Assembly: GCF_036711975.1 (NCBI RefSeq)
Contig: NC_091971.1
Location: forward strand, 69,501 to 133,500
Direction of reading: 5' to 3'
DNA: 64,000 bases
From: Onthophagus taurus
Taxonomy: Eukaryota > Arthropoda > Insecta > Coleoptera > Scarabaeidae
In this document: positions 36,169 through 46,996 of the stretch, in pieces
How positions within the stretch are numbered: the first letter of the stretch is position 1
How the letters are laid out: each line of letters starts with the position of its first letter
Program-made: the position numbers and the translations under genes
The notes under the pieces: model-generated
Seen by the model: only the letters and a program-made list of their open reading frames with translations
What the model was told of the DNA's origin: nothing
Databases searched by the model: none

Positions 36169-37308
36169 ATGGCTTCCAAGGTAAGCACTAAGAAAATCTT
36201 AAACATTTTCTAATCATTCATTTTATCCCTTTTTAGTTCATCATCTTTAGCGCCGTTGTAGCTTTGGCTTGTGCCTATGGACACGGAGGAGGTGGTGGAG
36301 GAGGAGGTCACGGAGGTGGCGGTGGAGGAGGTCATGGCGGAGGAGGAGGAGGAGGTCACGGCGGAGGCGGTGGAGGCCACGGTGGCGGTGGCGGCGGACA
36401 TGGCGGAGGCGGAGGTGGAGGAGGACACGGTGGAGGAGGTGGTGGTGGTGGTGTTTCTTACTCCAACACCCACATGCACTCCGAAGGAGGCCACGGTGAT
36501 GATGCTGGCGAAGACGACGGATACGGACATTACGTAAGATTAAGCCCTTTTTAAATAATTAATATTTTAAACATTATTCTTGAACATCGTTTAGTCTTAT
36601 CCCGCATATAATTTCCAATACGGAGTGTCCGACGGAAAAACCGGAGATTCTCACTCCCAAAGTGAATCTCGTGATGGCGACAGCGTTAAAGGAGTCTACA
36701 AGATTAACGATCCTGATGGTACCTTGAGAATCGTACATTATGTAGCCGACAAAAAGAACGGATTTAACGCTTACGTTGAAAGACAAGGAAGTGCCGGACA
36801 TCCAGCAAGCTATGGCGGAGGCGGCGGCGGTGGAGGACATGGAGGAGGCGGCGGCGGCGGTGGTCATGGAGGAGGTGGTGGCGGTGGAGGTCACGGAGGA
36901 GGCGGTGGCGGTGGAGGTCACGGAGGAGGATACGGTGGTGGCCACGGAGGATATGGAGGTGGAGGACATGGAGGTGGTGGTGGCGGTGGAGGTCACGGAG
37001 GAGGATACGGAGGTGGTCATGGAGGATATGGAGGTGGAGGACATGGAGGTGGTGGTGGCCACGGAGGATACGGTGGTGGTGGTCACGGAGGAAGCGGTGG
37101 AGGTGGTGGTCACGGAGGAAGCGGTGGAGGTGGTGGTCACGGAGGATACGGTGGTGGTGGCCACGGAGGATACGGTGGTGGTGGACACGGAGGAAGCGGT
37201 GGAGGTGGTGGACATGGAGGAGGAGGTGGTGGTGGCCACGGAGGGTACGGAAGTGGAGGGCACGGAGGAGGAGGAGGCGGCGGTGGCCATGGAGGATATG
37301 GTCATTAA
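36169..37308 (+). CDS. RR-2 cuticular protein with Gly/His arrays on both sides of the domain
   Basis: Exons 36169-36180, 36237-36533 and 36595-37308 encode 340 residues. Signal peptide MASKFIIFSAVVALACAYG. Exon 2 is a nearly pure array of HG6-8 units ([14 protein letters not shown]). It ends in SYSNTHMHSEGGHGDDAGED. The RR-2 domain from residue 104 is diverged ([60 protein letters not shown]). A second array of about 160 residues of [11 protein letters not shown] type fills the C-terminus. The opposite-strand and shifted frames here are shadows of the GGN/CAC repeats. Such flanks are expected to be flexible and hydrated; the mechanical role is inferred. Polyadenylation signal 37389-37394. 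Confidence 0.93.
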
Positions 37309-37399
37309 AAAGATCTTTTATTTTAAGACATCGCTTTCCTTTAGCTTGTTGGAATTATCGTATTTGTTGATTATATGTTTATATTAAAAATAAATAAAT

Positions 37400-37790
37400 A
37401 TTGTGTTGTTCTTCGTTAAATAACTATTTTATTTTAATTTTATTAAATTAACCTAACATTTTTAAACCTTAACTATGCCACACATACGAAGTATAAAAGG
37501 TGATTCAAAATGCAGCAGAACTGAAACCCATAGAAAGATTTTAACCATCATCTATGGTTATCCTTTGAAGGTAAACTGGAATCAAAATAGAGTTGATGAG
37601 TTCGAAAGCGACTCTGGAAATGTTGCAAATACTTTAGCTAATAATTTTCATAATATAACCCAACATGTTCCATGCATCATTCTAACGAGAAATGTTTCGA
37701 CATTAATTTGGTACTAGAATTATTTCTTAATTTCCATAAATACCCCTTCCGCAATGTTTTAAGATTCATCTTGCATTTCACATTTCGAGA
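37400..37790. other. Spacer, no gene seen
   Basis: AT-rich. The frame at 37475-37717 has no recognisable domain. Confidence 0.4.
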
Positions 37791-37929
37791 TTAACCGTTT
37801 GAGTGCGAAACAAATTTTGTGAGGTCACCCCGCTCTTACCATAAAACTATAGGAGCGCTATCGCGCTTCCCGCAATTTTAGGTATAACCAGAGGAGCGCT
37901 ATCGCGCTTCTCAACTCTCAAACGGTTAA
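37791..37929. repeat. 139-bp MITE-like element with internal direct repeats
   Basis: Terminal inverted repeats TTAACCGTTTGAG (37791-37803) and CTCAAACGGTTAA (37917-37929) enclose two exact copies of AGGAGCGCTATCGCGCTTC (37851-37869 and 37892-37910). It is GC-rich against the local background. Non-coding. Confidence 0.7.
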
Positions 37930-38199
37930 GTTGAAAATGTGAAACAAACATATCTAATAATTTTTAAAATGCAGCTTAACATATTTTATACATCATTTTA
38001 AAGAGGAATATTTCAGCTTTAATTTTATACCAAAATCATTTCTTAATTTCAATAAAATTAATTTTTGATGTAGTAGATAATAAAATTAAAGGAAAATACA
38101 AAAAAAATTTTTTTAAATCATTTCTCAATTTTTTAATTTCATTTATTACTAAACAAACAGCTTTTTTCGAAAACTGCTATTGAAAGATGACTTTTGCGT

Positions 38200-38360
38200 A
38201 GTACTTAGCGACCGTCAAAACGATAGTTTTTTGTCAATAGGACGTAAAAGTCTTTTTTGTAATTCGCTACGGTAATGGAAGCTATAACAGTACTCAAACG
38301 GGTGCTGTAATGAGACTCTTTACAGCATCCGATGCTGTAATGAGATTTTAGTAACATTTT
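38200..38360. repeat. Short repeats GCTGTAATGAGA
   Basis: GCTGTAATGAGA occurs twice (about 38304 and 38333) with an inverted CAGCATC/GATGCTG pair between, suggesting a small hairpin element. Weak. Confidence 0.35.
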
Positions 38361-38705
38361 ATGGAACCAGTTCAAGTTGGTGACATTGGGTCATTAATTT
38401 TTCTAGTTGTCAATGTGACAATTTTTGTCTATGGATGTTTAAACACGTTCTTAGTATCAAATACAAGGTCCACAATGATGAGGACATGGACTCTGAGCAA
38501 TTTCTCTTATTTTGGGAGGTGTACATCAAACATTTTTTTCAGGTGAATATATTTTGTGTTTTGACAGTTTCTAATTGTCAATTCAAAGTTTCTATTTTCA
38601 AGTGTTCCGGTGTTACCAACTGCTACATACCTGTTTCCCTACATTGCCAAAATTTACTTTATTTTTGTTAAAAAAAAGGATAAAAACGCGAATTACAAAA
38701 AATAG

Positions 38706-38830
38706 CATAAAAAACACGTTTCATAAGACTTAAAGCACTCATTCATTAAAAAACTCGTGGCTTCGCCACTCGTTTTTCAACTTGAATTCGTGCATTTCAA
38801 GCGTGTCTTACGAAACTTGTTTTTTAATAT
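38706..38830. repeat. Hairpin MITE-like element around ACTCGTGGCTTCGCCACTCG
   Basis: The centre ACTCGTGGCTTCGCCACTCG is flanked by arms that pair over the whole 125 bp (AAAAAACACGTTTCATAAGAC on the left against GTCTTACGAAACTTGTTTTT on the right). Non-coding fold-back repeat. Confidence 0.7.
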
Positions 38831-39130
38831 ACTATTACGTCCAGCTACATCCAGCTACGACAATCAAAGAATTTGATACTATTAATTGTTAATTTATTGT
38901 TATGAACAAATTATAAACACAAAATAATCAACATTTAATTGTTTTGTCATTTCATTTCATGTTTAAATGCAAATTTATAATAGAACATTTGTTCAATATG
39001 TGAGGTTAAATCGATGTGACGTTAAGTTTTTGACATAACATTAAATGAATTCTAAATGTTATTATCCCGAATTTGGTCTTTTTATTAATTTATAACTTTA
39101 GAATACGCAGTTTTCGAAAAAATGTTGTTT

Positions 39131-39232
39131 GATACACGACAGCGAAATTCTTTTGCATTCTCGAACGATTTTTTTGCTCGCAAAAAAACTTTCATTCTCG
39201 AATGCAAAAGTGTCATTTCGCTATCTTGTATC
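39131..39232. repeat. 102-bp hairpin repeat
   Basis: GATACACGACAGCGAAAT at the left is mirrored by ATTTCGCTATCTTGTATC at the right, and TTTTGCATTCTCGAA by TTCTCGAATGCAAAA, around a TTTTTTTGCTCGCAAAAAAA centre. Non-coding. Confidence 0.75.
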
Positions 39233-39705
39233 AAAAATAACTATTAATTAATAAACATAATACTATTACGATATAAAAAGGTAGATCGTAATATAAATGT
39301 CTGTTATTCAATATCACATGGGAAAGCGTATAAACTAGAAATTTTAATATCCCCGTACCAATACTACAACCAATCATAGCGAAAATTGCACGCTTGGTCA
39401 CTTGTCAAGATCCGGATTCCGTGTAATTGTGTCCAAAAAGAGCATTTTCCACCGTCGTATAACAAGCGCCTAAAACGCGGCATGAAATTTTTTTCCCCCA
39501 ATTCCCCATTTAAAAATCGTTTAATTTATGCCGGGCGACCGGCGGCGAATTGGACCACATTTTTCGCATGAAACGGCTAATTACGGAAAATCAATTCCAA
39601 GCGTGAACAGATTGTTCTTAGCGTAATCTATTTCGTTTTTTTTTTAATTCTTGATTACACAGACCATTTTCGACACTTGTAGGTTTATGGTTTCGAACAT
39701 TTCCG

Positions 39706-39713
39706 TATAAAAG
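39706..39713 (+). promoter_or_regulatory. TATA box of the gene at 39769
   Basis: TATAAAAG, 34 nt before a TATCAGTT initiator (A at 39740). Confidence 0.75.
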
Positions 39714-39768
39714 CTGAAACTGGGTTACTATTCTCTATCAGTTTGTGATATCGATTCGTAAGAGCAAC

Positions 39769-41253
39769 ATGAATCTCAAGGTATTAATTTGTTACAATTT
39801 AAGTTGAATCTTAAAGGTGACTTCAAAGTGCAATTAGTGTACATCTTGTATTTTTAAATTACAATCACCAATGGATTACTATCTAACTTTTAAATAACGT
39901 GTTTTTCAGCTTTTATTTGGACTTTTCTGTCTTATGATGGTGGCGACCGCTTACGTTGTCCACGAGCATGGGGGTGGTGGCCACGGAGGTGGTCACGGAG
40001 GTGATGATGAAGGTCATGGTTGGGGAGGAGATGATGGCGGACATGGAGGTGACGACGGAGGACATGGGGGTGATGACGATGATGATTTTGGAGGACATGG
40101 CGATGATGATGAGGGTTATGGTGGACACGGTGGTGGTGATGATGATGGAGGACATGGAGACGACGATGGAGGTTACGGTGGAGATGACGGCGGCCATGGT
40201 GGCGATGGTGGATATGGAGGAGATGATGACGGTCATGGTGGTGATGATGGTGGTCACGGAGGAGATGGTGGTCATGGCGGAAACGGTGGAGGACATGGTG
40301 AAAATGGTGGAGGGCATAGTGGTCACGGAGGAAACGGTGGAGGTCATGGAGGAACCGGTGGTCACGGAGGAAACGGTGGAGGACATGGTGGAAATGATGG
40401 AGGACATGGTGGAAATGGTGGAGGACATGGTGGTCATGGAGGAAATGGCGGAGGTCATGGAGGAACCGGTGGTCACGGAGGAAACGGTGGAGGACATGGT
40501 GGAAATGATGGAGGACATGGTGGAAATAGTGGAGGACATGGTGGTCATGGAGGAAATGGCGGAGGTCATGGAGGAACCGGTGGTCACGGAGGAAACGGTG
40601 GAGGACATGGTGGAAATGATGGAGGACATGGTGGAAATGGTGGAGGACATGGTGGTCATGGAGGAAACGGCGGAGGTCATGGTGGAGGACACGGTGGTTA
40701 TGGTGGTTCTTCTTACAATAATGTCCATTTGGTATCTCATGCCAGTGGGCATGGCGGAAGTGGCGGAAGTGGCGGACATGGTGGAGATGGTGGTCATGGC
40801 GGAAATGGTGGAGATGGTGGACATGGTGGAGATGCTGAACATGGTGGAGATGCTGGACATGGAGGACATGGTGGAGATGGTGGTCATGGTGGTAACGGTG
40901 GTCATGGTGGAAAAGATGACGGACATGATTACTATGTACCAACATACATAATTATTATTTTAAATAATTGTTTAATAATTTTTTTTAAATTATTCCAGGC
41001 TCACCCAAAATACACTTTTGAATATGGAGTTGCCGATCCAAAAACTGGTGATAAACACGCTCAACATGAAGAACGCGATGGAGATAAAGTTAAGGGATTT
41101 TATACTTTAAAGGAAGCTGATGGTACAGTAAGAACTGTTCATTACCAAGCAGACAAGAAGAACGGATTCAACGCTAACGTTCAAAGATCTGGTCAAGCTA
41201 CCCATCCCGCCGGAGGCCACGGAGGTCATGGTGGGGATGGTGGAAAACATTAA
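39769..41253 (+). CDS. Large Gly/His/Asn/Asp-rich RR-2 cuticular protein
   Basis: Exons 39769-39780, 39910-40935 and 40999-41253 encode 430 residues, the longest in the cluster. Signal peptide [19 protein letters not shown]. Exon 2 is a 340-residue array of [13 protein letters not shown] and GGNGGGHGG units; within it a 111-bp (37-codon) minisatellite is repeated about three times at 40321-40690. The RR-2 domain starts at residue 347 ([52 protein letters not shown]). Intron 2 is 63 nt, a multiple of three, and has no in-frame stop, so unspliced RNA would add 21 mostly hydrophobic residues. Splicing is favoured because all paralogues have an intron here. Polyadenylation signal 41347-41352. Confidence 0.92.
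40321..40690 (+). repeat. 111-bp coding minisatellite in the gene at 39769
   Basis: GGAACCGGTGGTCACGG recurs at 40351, 40462 and 40573, exactly 111 bp apart, within nearly identical units. The period is a multiple of three, so copy-number change keeps the frame. Confidence 0.9.
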
Positions 41254-41354
41254 ATAGATAATACCAATGCCTCTAATAGTAGATCATTTTTTGTTATTTA
41301 GTAATTATTTAAAAACGGAATAGTTGTGTTATAATTTTTTCTGTTAAATAAAGA

Positions 41355-41975
41355 ATTTGTTTTATATAATAATTATGACATTTTTCTTTTACTTTTTTAC
41401 GTGTTATTTGAAAGCTAGTTTGAAATATTATTATGTTATGAAATGACGATTGGTATTCGTACAAAAAGTGCACTTAATAGAAGGCATTTTTACCTTCACT
41501 GATATTACAAAACCACAAAATTTTCTTTAATGTAACAAATAACAAACGTCGACGATTTGATGTATCGACTTGAATCGCTTAATATCATGTATTTGACAAC
41601 TTTATACATTTATGTGTCAGAAAAGCACTTTAAAAACACTTCAATTAAGAACAAGGATTCTTGTATACTGCTGCTTTCTTGATAAAGGTTTACGTCATTC
41701 CTGGATGATTACAATGGTGACAAAGTAAATATTATTGTTATAGGTGAGGAAGATGTCGGTCACAGAATAGATGCCTCATAAAACATCATTGAAGCTATAT
41801 AATCAGCATCATTGAATAAAACTGCTTATTATTTATTCCAAATCTTTGAATCAAAAGTATTTATACCAACTAAAACCATCTTAATTTATGATATTGAAAC
41901 ATACTTTATTTTAATTACAAATTTATCACAACAAATACACATAAATACTTTAAATACAAACAATCCGCAATTAAA
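41355..41975. other. Spacer between convergent cuticle genes, no gene seen
   Basis: AT-rich DNA; the genes on either side point toward each other. Confidence 0.45.
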
Positions 41976-41979
41976 ATCA

Positions 41980-42506
41980 TTAATAATGTCCATCATGTCC
42001 TCCATGTCCGTAAACAGCTGGATGGGCAGCATGTCCTGATCTAACAACGTGGGCATTGAATCCATTGTGTTTATCGGCGGTGTAATGAACAGTTCTGATG
42101 GTTCCATCAGCTTCGTGAAGGGTGTAGTATCCTTTAACAACATCCCCATCACGTTCTTCGTGTTGCTCTTTGTTATCACCAGTGTGTTTATCGGCAACGC
42201 CATATTTGAAGTCATATTTTGGGTAAGCCTAAAGAATGATAGTTGTACAAATGATTACCTTTTTAAACTTTAATTTATATTTACGTAGTAGTCATGACCA
42301 TCATCTCCACCATGTCCACCATGACCCCCATCTCCGCCGTGTCCACCACCATAAGCATACAAATTGGTGTTTGCATATGATTCACCACCATGTCCACCAG
42401 CTAAAACAGCCGATACAGCAAAAAGGGCAACGAGGATAACCTAAAATTAAACGAATTAATCGTAATTATCAACTTTGCATATCAATTAAGTTACTTTAGC
42501 GAACAT
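41980..42506 (-). CDS. RR-2 cuticular protein, triplet member 1
   Basis: Minus-strand exons 42495-42506, 42285-42440 and 41980-42228 encode 138 residues. Signal peptide [21 protein letters not shown] short region ([16 protein letters not shown], then GGDDGHDYY) precedes the RR-2 domain at residue 57 ([59 protein letters not shown]). It is nearly identical to the + strand gene at 43381 and, in the last exon, to the - strand gene at 46997-47445. The three form a recently duplicated or gene-converted set with alternating orientation. Secreted chitin-binding protein. Confidence 0.93.
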
Positions 42507-42571
42507 TTTGGTTCTTGTTCTTGTTTTGAATACGATTTAAGAACTGATATAAAAATTGTCTCCGTCTTCAA

Positions 42572-42580
42572 CTTTATATA
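42572..42580 (-). promoter_or_regulatory. TATA box of the gene at 41980-42506
   Basis: Minus-strand TATATAAAG, 35 nt before an ATCAGTT initiator (A at 42545). Confidence 0.7.
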
Positions 42581-42589
42581 CCTACTTAC

Positions 42590-43290
42590 CAATGGCGCGT
42601 TCTAAATATTACCAAAGATAAAAAGTAAAACCCGTACGTTACGGTACGATGATTTTTTTCATTAACCACCAACTTTGGAATAGTCACCGAGAAACAATCA
42701 CATAACCCAGCCTATTACTACACACGTTTTATTTAACGAGAAGCGTATTTTAAGTTTTCCGTCGAAAAGTATTTAACACGGGTCATAAACTTCTTGAGAA
42801 AGTTAATTCTTTTTTTCGTCTAAAACATATACATCGAACAACAAAAAAAAATGTGTTGCAAGATAAAAATTGGGTTAACGTAGGCGTCATGCGTCTAACT
42901 TTGTCGAAATCAATCGCTTTGTCACCTCAAGGTCTTGTATTTTTCACCTCAAAAAACCGCAAACTCTTAATGCCACAATAATAATAAACAACGCAATAAT
43001 CGAAGGAATTTTGTTAATTAAACTTTATTAGATTAAAAGTAATTTACTGTTTTGTACAATTTGATAAAATAAGTTTTGTAAGAAGTAATTATTGGTATCA
43101 TTGTTACTTTTTTTTTTTTAAATTGTTATCTAATAAAAATCTATAACACCTTTCTGAAATACTAGAAAATAGTAATATTAACATAACTTAATGGATTACG
43201 TGGTATTGTTGCACGTGAAACCATCAAACCGTAACAATATCGTTGGAGTATTTTTTTATGCTGTTAATCAACCCATTCCACAAAAAGATT
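42590..43290. other. Divergent intergenic region, no gene seen
   Basis: About 700 bp between the divergent promoters of the genes at 42506 (-) and 43381 (+). It could be a shared regulatory region; no specific site is recognised. Confidence 0.4.
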
Positions 43291-43295
43291 TTTGG

Positions 43296-43304
43296 TATAT
43301 AAAC
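43296..43304 (+). promoter_or_regulatory. TATA box of the gene at 43381
   Basis: TATATAAAC, 33 nt before a TATCAGTT initiator (A at 43329). Confidence 0.75.
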
Positions 43305-43380
43305 CACAACCCACAAACGAGAGATATCAGTTGAATTATAACCATTTACAAAATAACAACAACGAAACCAAATAAGAAAA

Positions 43381-43907
43381 ATGTTCTCTAAAGTAAAATA
43401 TTATAACAAAAATCTTGATATAATTTATAAACTTAATTTAATTTTTCAGATTATCCTTGTTGCAATCTTTGCCGTATCAGCAGCTTTAGCTGGTGGACAT
43501 GGTGGAGAATCATACGCCAACACCAATTTGTATGCTTATGGTGGTGGACACGGTGGAGATGGGGGTCATGGTGGACATGATGATGGACATGATTACTATG
43601 TAAATATCTTAGTTATTAAAATAATTATCTTTCTACATAAATTAATTCTTAGGCTTATCCAAAATATGACTTCAAATATGGCGTTGAAGACAAACACACT
43701 GGTGACAACAAAGAACAACACGAAGAACGTGATGGAGATGTTGTAAAAGGTTACTACACCCTCCACGAAGCCGATGGAACCATTAGGACCGTTCATTACA
43801 CCGCCGATAAACACAATGGTTTTAATGCCCACGTTGTTAGATCAGGACACGCTGCTCACCCCGCTGTTTATGGACATGGAGGACACGGTCATGATGGGCA
43901 CCATTAA
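43381..43907 (+). CDS. RR-2 cuticular protein, triplet member 2
   Basis: Exons 43381-43392, 43450-43599 and 43653-43907 encode 138 residues. Signal peptide [20 protein letters not shown], then [16 protein letters not shown] and [11 protein letters not shown], then the RR-2 domain at residue 55 ([59 protein letters not shown]). The tail is [11 protein letters not shown]. Intron 1 is 57 nt with no in-frame stop, so the reading frame stays open through it. It is divergently paired with the gene at 41980-42506. Secreted chitin-binding protein, probably abundant in hard cuticle (inference). Confidence 0.93.
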
Positions 43908-43989
43908 GAACCCTTCATTTAATTTTAGACATTTTTACGATTTTTGTATGATGATTCCTTGTGTTGTGATAAATAAAAAATAAATTATT

Positions 43990-45215
43990 TTATGAATTCA
44001 AAAGAGGGTTTTAATTAAAAACTGTGCCAACATGAGTTATATTCGTACTGACTGTTCTGCACAAAGCGATTGATGTGTGGCCAAAAGAGTTGTCAGCTAT
44101 ACAACCATCTATCAAGCGATTGCAACGTACATATTAAGAAGTAACATGCAGAAGCAATTCCAGCTATAAAACAGTTATTTGTATGACAATGTTGCGATGC
44201 ACTGATTATAATAATAAAACTGAGGACGCTTGCGACCTATTATCTTGATCACGTTAAAAGTACCCATTGTATAGCTTCGAATTCAAATTGTAGCCGAGGT
44301 CCCTTGCGGCCGAGGTAGTTACGAACCTCGATCACGTTTTATCTTTAAAGATCTTGATTGTGATCGTCTTGGTCTTCTGGTCAGCGTAATTCCTGTATAG
44401 TTCGACTTGAGTACGATGACAGATCGAGGAGTAGAATTGGTTCGGGTGGAGGCATAATGAGCCATGACCTGGGAAGAGGAGTCATTTTCATATATCAAGA
44501 TGGGGTTGGACTCAAAAGTGTACATAGTACCTGAATAGCTGGATGTTGAAGCGTTAGGCTGATCAGAGAAGATGAAAGGCTACTACTTTGATTGATGTTT
44601 ATTATGCGCAGATATGTTTAATATATGTATTTAGTTTATATATGTTTCTAGAGATTCAGAAAAGAATTATTCAATTAGTATGCTGAATACTTATCTGGTC
44701 AACTATAATTTTACAAATTACATGTCATAACTATAAGTCACGTCAAATATCATCATGACTTATCTTAATCATTATCAAATTAGCATAGAATTAATTACTA
44801 ATACTAGTTCGTTTCTTTTCTATAAAACTTGTCAATGTAAATTTTTTAGGGTTTCTGTTGGTATTATCTAGGATCCTTATAAAATGTATGTTGTTTTCCT
44901 GATTTTTAGTAACATTTTCAGTAACTAAATAGTTGAGGTTAAAATACTAATAAATTTTTAGATAAATACAATTTTAACAAAGTACATATTTGTTGTAAAA
45001 CGTGCTACAAGGTAACTAAATAGAACAAAACACCTTTTCTAAAATAAATGGCAAATAAACATCCCACAACATTTTTTATGCACCTTTTCTTTTTGAATAA
45101 CGAAAGCTGAAACGTCAGTGTGACATATTTATTTCAAAACATGATAAAACAAAACTCCCTGTTAATTTTGCCAACTTTACAACAATTTGGCAGGTATTAT
45201 AGAAAGAAAATGAAC
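43990..45215. other. Intergenic; GC-richer unassigned patch at 44200-44600
   Basis: No supported gene. The patch at 44200-44600 repeats GCCGAGGT near 44293 and 44308, and a GGCCGAGGT also occurs near 45717, which suggests decayed dispersed repeats. The minus frame at 44319-44525 has no recognisable domain. Confidence 0.35.
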
Positions 45216-45218
45216 AAT

Positions 45219-46826
45219 AGGTTTGTTCGAGCAGCGGCAAAACCAATCTGCAAATTGGGAGACGCATGCGCAGTATGGTAACGGTGTTCGAGCAGTAAAT
45301 AAATCCCGAATTCTGACTTTTTCGACTACCAGTCGTGTGTTCGATCAGAATTTAGGATTAGTTGGGTACTGGTTGGGTATAGTTTTTACAATTTGCTGAC
45401 TTTCGAAAAATTGTTGACGGATTGTGTACTGTCATGCGCAGTGGATACTTTGCGAGTTTGTTGGTAATAAACGTAGCACGTCGAGAGGGCGACACAATCG
45501 ATTTATATTTGTAAACACAATATCCGCTTTATTATTCGAAATTAATTGTGTGTGCTAAAGTTTTTGCACTTTGTTGTTAAATTTTTACTCAATCTTTTAA
45601 TTACCAACTACATAAAGTAACGAAATCTCACAAGAAATGTACAAAAATATATAAGAAGTGTTAGATACTCGATAAATATGCTCAAGTTATAAGCAAATGT
45701 CATTTACTCACGTTGTGGCCGAGGTGCTACATTGAGATCATATCGTATATAAAAACTACATTATGTTTAACAAAATACACATTTGGTCGTAAAACCCGTC
45801 AAAATTGCTTTCATTTGATATTAAACACGATATATTTCGGTTAAAGTAAGGTTATAAACTGTCAAATGTCAAAATTAAATGTAACGAAAAAAAAATTGTT
45901 GGTTATAAAGATGTTCTTTTTTAACATAAGTAGACAGAAAATTAAAAATGCTTTAAAATGAACCCAAACTTGACTTATTTATCTCTAACCGTTATCGAGA
46001 TATTTTTATTTTTACCCAAAAATAAAAATGGCGGTTATTTGACAGTTCATAATCTAACTTTTTTTTATTTTTTAACCCAAATATATCATGTTTGGTATCA
46101 AATTGAAGCATTTTTGATTCTTATAAAGATCGTTTCAATATTTATCAAAAATCGGTATATTTAATTTTGACATTTGACAGTTTATAACCTAACTTTAACC
46201 CAAATATATTGTGTTTGGTATCAAATGAAAGCATTTTTGATTCTTATTAAAATTATTTAAATATTTATCAAAAAATTGTTATATTTAATTTTGACATTTG
46301 ACAGTTATTAACCTAACTTTTTTATTTTTTAACCCAAATATATCGTGTTTGGTATCAAATTAATTCGAAATAACAGTACAACAGTATAGCGACTCAGAAT
46401 TTATGGAACATTTTCGTTTGAGTAGAGTAGTTGCTGAAGATCTAGCAAATCGATTTAAAGCCAGCCAGTATTATAATTATCAAGCCGGAGGAAATGGAAA
46501 ATTAACAGAAAAACAACATATATTAATATTTCTGTGGTTTGCTGGTCATCAGACGGCTTCTTTCCGAGATGTAGCTGATAGATTTAATATTAGTATAAGT
46601 TTCCTACAAACTGTAATCCAGCGAACAGTGCATTTTATAAGCAACCTATCAGACGAAGTAATACAATGGCCATATACAATGTTTAATACAATGTTTTCAT
46701 ATTTTTACTGTTCGAGTTGTGACAAATATCGTACTAGTTCGCAATTAATCGTTACGTGCGCATGCGCATTCATGAATGCACTAATTTGTCACAAACTAAT
46801 ACCTAATTCTCTGCTCGAACAAACCT
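45219..46826 (+). mobile_element. PIF/Harbinger DNA transposon remnant
   Basis: Terminal inverted repeats AGGTTTGTTCGAGCAG (from 45219) and CTGCTCGAACAAACCT (to 46826) are flanked on both sides by AAT. Subterminal GCATGCGCA occurs near both ends. The frame at 46403-46828 encodes a Harbinger nuclease N-terminus: HFRLSRVVAEDL, LTEKQHILIFLWFAGHQTAS, RDVADRFNISISFLQTVI, ending at DEVIQWP. The catalytic DDE part is missing, so the element is non-autonomous. The other 1.1 kb holds a nested-looking repeat set (45826-46362). Confidence 0.82.
45826..46362. repeat. Tandem and inverted repeats inside the Harbinger remnant
   Basis: A unit of about 128 bp (TTGACAGTTTATAACCTAAC ... AACCCAAATATAT.GTGTTTGG) is repeated about 2.5 times on + at 46035-46362. 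One inverted copy lies at about 45826-45882, so the set can form a large hairpin. Confidence 0.75.
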
Positions 46827-46996
46827 AATAGTTAATAGTTAATTAATAGAATTGACATTAAACTATAAATGAATTAATTTTCAATTCAATGAAGAACTAA
46901 ATTTGATAAAAATAAATTTTATTCTTTTTACAACAATTATTATCACAAAAAGAGTGGAAAAAAAGTCTAATAAAACAAATTCATGAATCTAATCGA

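Noticed and set aside
36210-37387. Long open frames in other frames and on the opposite strand of the Gly-rich gene
   Set aside because: They are shadows of GGN/CAY repeats (Ser/Thr/Met-rich on -, Val/Glu-rich in shifted +). No signal peptide or splice logic supports them.
39913-40951. 337-residue Ser/Thr/Met-rich and His/Leu-rich minus frames and a 331-residue Met/Val/Glu-rich plus frame
   Set aside because: Shadows of the repetitive Gly/His array of the gene at 39769.
44200-44600. GC-richer patch suspected to be part of an old retroelement
   Set aside because: No diagnostic domain or terminal repeats could be read, so no family is claimed.
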